DNA of 10,350 nt from Microcaldota archaeon (lineage in GTDB: Archaea; Micrarchaeota; Micrarchaeia; Micrarchaeales; Micrarchaeaceae): assembly GCA_027365815.1 (NCBI GenBank), contig DAHXLV010000017.1, forward strand, positions 1-10,350, given 5' to 3'. Position 1 is the first letter of the stretch. Every line of letters begins with the position of its first letter. The position numbers and the translations under genes were made by a program. Below the pieces are notes generated by a model that did no database searches, had not been told where the DNA came from, and worked only from the letters and a program-made list of their open reading frames with translations. Positions 6,105 through 10,350 of the stretch are shown piece after piece.

Positions 6105-7358
6105 TCATTCCAAAATGTCCTTGGCAGGAGCGTAATGCTGGCTTAATGCCTGTTCCGCAGATTCCGCGTTTCCGATGGCCGTCAGGACAAGCTCGTCAGG
6201 ACCCACTCCCATTATATCCTCTATGAAATCCATTTCCTCCTTTTTCACGCTTGGCGGTGGATCCCTGTTTGTGAAGACGATGCAGTTGCAGTTATCCTTC
6301 CCATCGTATCCGGAATACGACACAGCGTCTATTTTTATGGCGAGGGCTCTTCCGCTGCCTCTAATATATGGATTGATGTGCGGATGCGTGTTGTCGACGA
6401 ACGCGCCGGTCACGTCGAAAAGCGTGGTGGTGCTCCTTTTTCCAGCCCCTACGTACCTTGCCGCCCTCTTGGAGTATCTGTCCTGTATGACCAGCGCACC
6501 GATTATCGGGACCAGGGCGTAGAAGTAATACGCCCTGAATGGTGTGCCGAGTATCAGGAAAGAAAACACCATGGTCAGGAAAGGGGTGGAATAGCTTGCG
6601 TTAGCAGCTACCAGTGGGTTGAGCGCCCTAAGTGTATAGAAGAACAGCAGAGCACCTGTGCTGTAGGTTATTGCACCGAGGAAGAGTATAGAAATTATCG
6701 ATGGCATGTTCATGTTCAGGTTCAGATGCACGCCGAGCACAGGCATGAGGACGGCCACAAATGCCAGCGAGGCGAGGTTGAAGAGGAAGACCTCGCTGTA
6801 TATATCGTGGTTTCTTCCCCTGATTATCGCGTTGGAGAAGGCGGTGCACAGCGCAGAGAGGATTATCAGGCCGACGAAGGGCAGTTCCTGCGCGTTTATT
6901 GATACGAAAACACCGTTGGTGATGATTATATATACTCCTACAAAGGCTATCAACAGCGCAACCATCTGCGGCCACTCCACCTTGGTTCTAACCAGGAATG
7001 GTATCATCACAGCCAGGAGGATGGGCCAGAGTTTGAGGACAATGCTGACTACTACAGGGTTTGTGCCAAGGACGCCCATTGTAAGGAAGAGTTGTGCGCC
7101 TGCGAAGTTAAGTATGCCTGCAAAAGCCAGGATTCCCAGGCTTCTTCTGTCGTAAAGCAGGTTCCTCAGCGCCGCAGTCCTTCTCTTGCAGACCACCACG
7201 AAGAGGGAGGTCAGGCTTGCGATCAGGAAAACGAAGAAGAGCAATTGCATGGTTCCTATATTGCTGGCGCCTATGCTGGACAGTATCGCAAGCAGCGAGA
7301 GCTCCACCATCGCGATGCTTATGAACAGGTAGCCCCTCTGCCTTATCGAGAGCTGCAT
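6105..7358 (-). CDS. EamA/DMT-superfamily transporter with extra C-terminal soluble domain
   Basis: The 417-residue protein has about ten predicted membrane helices (roughly 9-29, 34-56, 75-95, 98-122, 128-148, 160-180, 186-208, 217-240, 247-270, 273-293). They form two EamA-like repeats: the first contains GTNPVVVSIVLKLWPILLAV (98-117), the second RALNPLVAANASYSTPFLTM (244-263). EamA proteins usually move small metabolites such as amino acids, nucleosides or drugs outward; the substrate here is unknown. The typical length is ~300 residues, but here about 115 more follow (305-417): a soluble domain with TTLFDVTGAF, GRALAIKIDAVSYSGYDG, a Cys pair (CNC, 357-359) and an acidic helical tail. I do not recognise this domain. 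The gene is divergent from an Lrp-type regulator that may control it. Confidence 0.82.
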   Translation of the reverse strand: MQLSIRQRGYLFISIAMVELSLLAILSSIGASNIGTMQLLFFVFLIASLTSLFVVVCKRRTAALRNLLYDRRSLGILAFAGILNFAGAQLFLTMGVLGTNPVVVSIVLKLWPILLAVMIPFLVRTKVEWPQMVALLIAFVGVYIIITNGVFVSINAQELPFVGLIILSALCTAFSNAIIRGRNHDIYSEVFLFNLASLAFVAVLMPVLGVHLNLNMNMPSIISILFLGAITYSTGALLFFYTLRALNPLVAANASYSTPFLTMVFSFLILGTPFRAYYFYALVPIIGALVIQDRYSKRAARYVGAGKRSTTTLFDVTGAFVDNTHPHINPYIRGSGRALAIKIDAVSYSGYDGKDNCNCIVFTNRDPPPSVKKEEMDFIEDIMGVGPDELVLTAIGNAESAEQALSQHYAPAKDILE

Positions 7359-7383
7359 CTTATCCCATTACGGCTTGTTTTTT

Positions 7384-7408
7384 GTCCCTTTTAAATCCTA
7401 TATAAAAG
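7384..7408. promoter_or_regulatory. Back-to-back divergent promoters, transporter and Lrp-like regulator
   Basis: On the minus strand GATTTAAAAGG (7386-7396) serves the transporter, about 30 bases before its start at 7358. On the plus strand CCTATATAAAAG (7397-7408) serves the regulator, about 30-40 bases before ATG 7438. The two TATA boxes abut, so a protein bound here would affect both genes. Confidence 0.6.
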
Positions 7409-7437
7409 TATCAGATCCTTTGCGAAATTTGGGCAAA

Positions 7438-8490
7438 ATGTATATTAATCCTCTAGTAGATACGCATATGATGAAAATCTTCAGCTACAGGGAGAGCACG
7501 ATTCTGAGGGCGCTGAGCGGCGATTCTAGGACATCGATAAGGGAACTCACTGATCTGGCCCACTGCTCTAGGATTACTGCCACGAAAGAGCTCAATAAGC
7601 TAAAGTCGGCATACGATATAAAATTCGGAATAGAGGCTGATGAGGACGCCCTTGGCTTGGTTCAGAGGCATCTCCTTATCGTCAGGCTGGACAAAAAGCC
7701 CAAATTGAAGGAGCTGGTGGAGATATTCAAAGATGACCCATACACGGACAACATCTACCTGTGCGAGGGCTCCTTCGACCTCATCATACACGCGGTGACT
7801 AGCGACCCGATGAGCTACATAGTATGGGAGAGCCTCCTGCCAGGCAAGCTGGGCGATTATGGCGTCAACATCTACCCCAGCGAGCTCATGCACACGAACT
7901 TCGGATACTTCCCCATAGCGAAGGCTACCATATCGAGGTTCGCGAAGGGCATAGACGACACCGATAGGAGCCTCCTCATGCTGCTTGCCGAGGACAGCAG
8001 CGCAAGCATGACCGACCTCTCGAGGGCGCTGAAGATAAGCAGGAACACGCTCTACTACAGGCTGTTTACCCTGAAAAAGAGCGGGATAATAAAGCGCTTT
8101 ACACTCTCGGTGAACAAGCCGCCGTTCGGTTACATCCTAGCATACGCGGTGAACTACAGGTTCAACAGGACCTCTTCCAAGAGATCTGTAAGAATGATGG
8201 AGTATTACAAGTCGTACGACGAACGTTTCCCCCTAATGAGCACCTTTCAGCTACTCGCTCCCATGAGCGGAAGCTACAGATTCCTCGGGATCGGTCTCTT
8301 CGAGGACAAGGCAGACGCCATGAAGAATGCCATAATGGTCCATAAGAGCATATTCACTCAGGAAAATCCAGACATAAAGCACGCGAGGATAACTGGGATA
8401 GTAAAGGGCACCTTCCCTTTCAGGAGCATAGACATAAAGAGCAACTATACAAGGTTCAGGTGGAGCGAGGAGGATTTGAAAGAGAGGTAA
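7438..8490 (+). CDS. Tandem Lrp/AsnC-type transcriptional regulator (HTH-RAM-HTH-RAM)
   Basis: The product is 350 residues from ATG 7438. A longer TTG-started frame from 7375 would begin upstream of the strong TATA box at 7397-7408, and ATG 7468 is a further alternative. The first HTH is at about 18-59 (STILRALSGDSRTSIRELTD). It is followed by a RAM-like ligand domain at about 77-150, with RHLLIVRL and NIYLCEGSFDLIIHAV. The second unit begins with IDDTDRSLLMLLAEDSSASM (172-191) and ISRNTLYYRLFTLKKSGIIK (200-219), a textbook Lrp HTH, then a second RAM-like domain to about 325. Lrp proteins normally have one HTH-RAM unit and dimerise; here two are fused. The divergent neighbour is a DMT transporter, a typical Lrp target, so local control and autoregulation are plausible. 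Confidence 0.85.
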   Translation: MYINPLVDTHMMKIFSYRESTILRALSGDSRTSIRELTDLAHCSRITATKELNKLKSAYDIKFGIEADEDALGLVQRHLLIVRLDKKPKLKELVEIFKDDPYTDNIYLCEGSFDLIIHAVTSDPMSYIVWESLLPGKLGDYGVNIYPSELMHTNFGYFPIAKATISRFAKGIDDTDRSLLMLLAEDSSASMTDLSRALKISRNTLYYRLFTLKKSGIIKRFTLSVNKPPFGYILAYAVNYRFNRTSSKRSVRMMEYYKSYDERFPLMSTFQLLAPMSGSYRFLGIGLFEDKADAMKNAIMVHKSIFTQENPDIKHARITGIVKGTFPFRSIDIKSNYTRFRWSEEDLKER

Positions 8491-8501
8491 CGTCTAGGCG
8501 A

Positions 8502-8561
8502 CTATATAAAATGACCAAATCCCGCTATAAAATGTTACATTTGCGCTAGCTTTAAATATAA
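8502..8561 (+). promoter_or_regulatory. Cluster of three TATA-like boxes
   Basis: CTATATAAAATG (8502-8513), CTATAAAATG (8525-8534) and TTTAAATATA (8551-8560) follow one another. The sequence TATAAAATG is repeated exactly at 8505 and 8526, 21 bases apart. The third box predicts transcription near 8580-8585, where the hairpin segment begins. Confidence 0.5.
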
Positions 8562-8580
8562 GAAAACCGTAAAATCATAC

Positions 8581-8683
8581 AAGGGTATGGTTGTGGGGAA
8601 TATGACCGATGTGCCTTCTTTTTCGACAAACCCAGTCTCTCTATCCCAAGATTACCGTGAGCCATCGGTCCCCTCCATGCCTT
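8581..8683 (+). ncRNA. Candidate structured RNA or leader hairpin
   Basis: The 3' side 8663-8683 can pair without interruption with three blocks of the 5' side. 8604-8611 pairs with 8663-8670 (GACCGATG/CATCGGTC, perfect). 8595-8598 pairs with 8671-8674 (three G-C and one G-U). 8582-8590 pairs with 8675-8683 (nine pairs, two of them G-U). The 5' strand bulges TTGT (8591-8594) and AATAT (8599-8603). The apical ~50 bases show no strong pairing by eye. The helix starts where the 8551-8560 TATA box predicts transcription and ends nine bases before the ribosome binding site of the next gene. It could be an independent small RNA or a structured leader; I do not recognise a known family. It overlaps a 33-codon ORF. 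Confidence 0.35.
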
Positions 8684-8688
8684 CATGA
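8587..8688 (+). CDS. Candidate 33-residue leader peptide or microprotein
   Basis: ATG 8587 opens a 33-codon frame (MVVGNMTDVPSFSTNPVSLS, then QDYREPSVPSMPS) ending with TGA at 8686-8688, 13 bases before the next start. It would be nearly leaderless relative to the TATA box at 8551-8560. The peptide is Ser/Pro-rich with no recognised domain. It occupies the same bases as the long hairpin, so it may be only a chance frame. Confidence 0.25.
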   Translation: MVVGNMTDVPSFSTNPVSLSQDYREPSVPSMPS

Positions 8689-8701
8689 TTAGGGTGGATT
8701 A

Positions 8702-8896
8702 ATGAGAATAGCAGGCAGAATGTTGGGTCTGGTTCCGAAGCCGGAAGAGGAAGTGTACGTGTGCTGGATGTGCGGCATGGAGCACAGGAATCCGACAGCA
8801 TACCTGTGGCACATACACGCATGCGGTCTGGAATTCGGTATATCTCAGCTAGCTGCAAGGGAGATAGCAGTCCTGACATCGAAGATTACAGGATAA
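8702..8896 (+). CDS. 64-residue single zinc-finger protein
   Basis: The short protein has one finger: C21-x2-C24 in VCWMCG, then H37-I-H39-A-C41 in LWHIHACG, with an additional H28. The C-x2-C-x12-H-x(1-3)-H/C spacing is C2H2- or CCHC-like. Residues before it are basic (MRIAGRMLGLVPKP) and the tail is helical (GISQLAAREIAVLTSK). GGTG at 8693-8696, inside AGGGTGG, lies five bases before the ATG, a strong ribosome binding site. The stop TAA (8894-8896) overlaps the ATG at 8896, pointing to translational coupling with a second zinc protein. Small fingers of this kind in archaea are presumed to bind nucleic acid or mediate protein contacts; no specific function can be assigned. Confidence 0.72.
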   Translation: MRIAGRMLGLVPKPEEEVYVCWMCGMEHRNPTAYLWHIHACGLEFGISQLAAREIAVLTSKITG

Positions 8897-9010
8897 TGCT
8901 GGTGCAATGCGGTGCCACACTGCCGCAGACCTTTGAAGCTGAAGCGGAAGAAGAACGGCAAAGCTGCCTGGGCCTGCCGAGAATGCAACTACGAAACAGC
9001 CGAAGAATGA
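8896..9010 (+). CDS. Mini zinc-ribbon protein, apparent frameshift near its first knuckle
   Basis: The frame ending at TGA 9008-9010 encodes PHCRRPLKLKRKKNGKAA then WACRECNYETAEE, a zinc ribbon (second knuckle C-x2-C, Cys codons at 8975 and 8984). Its natural start should be ATG 8896, which overlaps the preceding stop as TAATG, but that ATG is in another frame, reading MLVQCG. Removing four bases (GGTG, 8911-8914) joins them into MLVQCPHCRRPLKL, a canonical CPxC knuckle. GGTGC occurs at both 8901-8905 and 8911-8915, so a slippage-type insertion or an assembly error is plausible. Alternatively translation starts at GTG 8912 (GGTG at 8901-8904, seven bases ahead), giving 32 residues with one Cys of the first pair replaced. 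The stop overlaps the ATG at 9007. Confidence 0.5.
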
Positions 9011-9021
9011 TGGTGTCAAAA

Positions 9022-9282
9022 ATGAAGAGGGCAAGAAACTACTCATCGTACAGGTTTTACTTCATATCGCCAAAAAAGAATCTGGATTCGGCAGCGTTCG
9101 TTGAGAAGATGCTGTCGTTGAAACCTGTCCGGGAAGTGTTCCTTACAGGCGGCGACTATGGTTACATAGTAAAGGCAAAATTCTGCAGAGAGGACGAGCC
9201 AAAAGATGCTGTAGACTGTTTCGCCAAAAGAATTGACAAAAGGTTCGGAAAAGTCGTGAGCTATTACCAGTACAAAAAGTAG
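9022..9282 (+). CDS. Stand-alone RAM (Lrp ligand-binding) domain protein
   Basis: The product is 86 residues starting MKRARNYSSYRFYF. ATG 9022 is preferred because GGTG (9012-9015) lies six bases ahead, the same spacing as the membrane protein genes; ATG 9007 and 9010 are in frame. The beta-alpha-beta-beta-alpha-beta pattern fits the RAM/AsnC effector fold: RFYFIS (11-16), a helix from LDSAAFVEKMLSL (21-33), VREVFLTGGDYGYIVKAKF (36-54) with the typical Gly-Asp turn, a helix KDAVDCFAKRID (61-72), and VVSYYQYKK (78-86). No HTH is present. Stand-alone RAM proteins can bind small effectors or pair with full Lrp regulators; the duplicated Lrp-type protein encoded just upstream is an obvious possible partner. 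It is probably co-transcribed with the two zinc proteins. Confidence 0.7.
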   Translation: MKRARNYSSYRFYFISPKKNLDSAAFVEKMLSLKPVREVFLTGGDYGYIVKAKFCREDEPKDAVDCFAKRIDKRFGKVVSYYQYKK

Positions 9283-9343
9283 ATAGGCATGCCGTTGCAC
9301 TCTTACTGCAAAACTCTGTCGTTCTCTAAATCAGGCACTACCA

Positions 9344-10350
9344 TCATGCCAGGTAGCTGTTCAGTTCGCCTCCATCGACATTGAGCCTGTGCTTCGACAT
9401 TATCTCCTTTATCACCTGCGCTCTGTCTCCGGTCTTTTTCCTTGATCCGTCAACAAGTTTCTTCAGCGATTCGCCGCGTATCCTCTCGAGTCCTTTCTGC
9501 TTTATTATGGCTGCGACGTCCCGATCGGCCTTGGATAGCTCCTTCAGCACCTCATCAACCGCCTGTTTTGTTATCATGCCCTTCTTGTACGCTTCGAAGG
9601 CCTCCGCGAGCCTCTCGTCGCCTATCGACTCTACGTCGAACCCCGCCCTCCTCAATTCGGTCAATTTTTGCAGCAGCACATTCGCGACGAACGCAGGGTC
9701 CCCTGACGTTTCCGCAAGCATCTTGTAGGTATGCAGCTTTGTAGAGAGCATCATGCGCCTGGCAAGCTGCCTGTCTCCCAGCTGCTTCACCAGCGCGTTT
9801 TCCTCCTCTTCGGCATTCGGCGCAGATGCCGCCGCATCGGAGAGCATTCTCATGTTTATGGCTATAGGCCTTGTGTCCGTTTCTGGGTACATCCTCGACC
9901 CGCCTGGCAGCGGCCTCATGAACCTTGTCGCGTATGTATCGTCGTTGATTACGCCGCGCGTTTCCGGCGGCACCCCAGCAACGGCATACCTCGCGCGGTC
10001 TATCGCGAACTTCGCCGCGCTTGTAGCGCTCTCCTGCCGCCCGGCTATAATTATGAACGCGTCTTCGCCTTTCAGCCCAAGCTGTTTTTCTATCCCGGCT
10101 ATCTCCTTCTGTGAGAATCCATACGCCTTAAGGTCCTCATCGCTGTGTATCAGGCCTCCGACACCGGCCGATTTGGCGTATTCGCTGATCTCTGTGCCGA
10201 GCCTCCTCCTAGGCAGCAGCTCCCTGCCCAGGAAGCCTTTGAAGCCTGCCAGCCTGAAGCCCATCACGACACCTTCCTTGTCAATGCTGTTGGCGATCAG
10301 CTTTACCGTCGTGCCATCAAATATTCCAGTGAGGTCCTTGGCCTCCCCGA
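9344..10350 (-). CDS. gatE: Glu-tRNA(Gln) amidotransferase subunit E, C-terminal part (partial)
   Basis: GatDE converts Glu-tRNA(Gln) to Gln-tRNA(Gln) in archaea; GatE binds the tRNA and activates it with ATP. The frame stays open to the right edge, so about 334 residues of a protein usually near 620 are visible and the N-terminal catalytic cradle is missing. The visible part begins in GEAKDLTGIFDGTTVKL. It contains VMGFRLAGFKGFLGRE, RRRLGTEISEYAKSAGVGG (the insert domain), then the family hallmark RPLPGGSRMYPETDTRPI, a helical middle domain, and a YqeY/GatB-like C-terminal tail ending in SKHRLNVDGGELNSYLA. Internal GTG/ATG codons near 10267 are not the true start. The gene converges on the RAM protein gene with 61 bases between stops, where I see no clear terminator. 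Confidence 0.93.
   Translation of the reverse strand, partial: GEAKDLTGIFDGTTVKLIANSIDKEGVVMGFRLAGFKGFLGRELLPRRRLGTEISEYAKSAGVGGLIHSDEDLKAYGFSQKEIAGIEKQLGLKGEDAFIIIAGRQESATSAAKFAIDRARYAVAGVPPETRGVINDDTYATRFMRPLPGGSRMYPETDTRPIAINMRMLSDAAASAPNAEEEENALVKQLGDRQLARRMMLSTKLHTYKMLAETSGDPAFVANVLLQKLTELRRAGFDVESIGDERLAEAFEAYKKGMITKQAVDEVLKELSKADRDVAAIIKQKGLERIRGESLKKLVDGSRKKTGDRAQVIKEIMSKHRLNVDGGELNSYLA

Noticed and set aside
8581..8683. H/ACA or C/D guide RNA, SRP RNA or RNase P RNA
   Set aside because: There is no two-sided guide pocket, ACA box, convincing C/D boxes, or SRP/RNase P core motifs.
8894..8923. Stop-codon readthrough joining the zinc finger to the zinc ribbon (same frame across TAA)
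   Set aside because: UAA is neither a selenocysteine nor a pyrrolysine codon. The joined protein would have an unusual C-x5-C knuckle, and the overlapping ATG makes coupling or a frameshift simpler.
8761..9021. Long open frame running from 8761 into the RAM gene
   Set aside because: The part before 9007 shadows the zinc-finger and zinc-ribbon frames and shows no protein-like pattern; the RAM gene's own GGTG-spaced ATG is at 9022.

Overview
The window reads as archaeal chromosome, most likely from a small-genome DPANN-type lineage (Micrarchaeota or a relative is my guess, not something the sequence proves). The evidence is: an archaeal GatE (Glu-tRNA(Gln) amidotransferase) subunit, an Nre-family DNA repair protein with a PCNA-binding tail, archaeal TATA boxes about 25-35 bases ahead of most starts, GGTG ribosome binding sites 5-6 bases before several ATGs, and a DUF2683-like small protein. 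Most genes are moderately GC-rich and use many ATA, AGG and AGA codons. The first ~560 bases are strikingly AT-rich (13 G/C in bases 241-300).

Region by region. (1) 1-560 is an AT-rich accessory segment. A near-perfect 49-bp inverted repeat (1-49 and 275-323) encloses a 55-residue DUF2683-like gene, followed by a decayed reading frame (389-511, minus strand) that resembles the tail of archaeal Cas1. (2) 570-2748 holds two convergent nucleotide-metabolism genes one base apart: a double-length ThyX-like flavin thymidylate synthase and dCTP deaminase. Together they suggest a dCTP to dUTP to dUMP to dTMP route, although the ThyX signature is split between the two halves of the protein. (3) 2905-3615 encodes two paralogous small four-helix membrane proteins in tandem, ending in a T-rich terminator. 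(4) 3635-6035 is a divergent pair: nre (DNA repair, minus) and an M24 Xaa-Pro-type peptidase (plus). (5) 6105-8490 is a second divergent pair: an EamA/DMT transporter with an unusual soluble C-terminal domain, and a duplicated Lrp/AsnC-type regulator, sharing back-to-back promoters. (6) 8491-9282 is the least familiar part. Tandem TATA-like boxes are followed by a ~100-base segment that can fold into a long hairpin and also holds a 33-codon ORF. After it come three tightly packed tiny genes: a CCHC/C2H2-like finger, a zinc ribbon with an apparent frameshift, and a free-standing RAM (Lrp ligand-binding) domain. (7) 9344 to the right edge is the C-terminal part of gatE, whose start lies outside the window.

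No rRNA, tRNA or CRISPR array was seen. The best candidates for something undescribed are the 8581-9282 hairpin/mini-zinc/RAM cluster, the inverted-repeat cassette at the left edge, and the transporter fusion.
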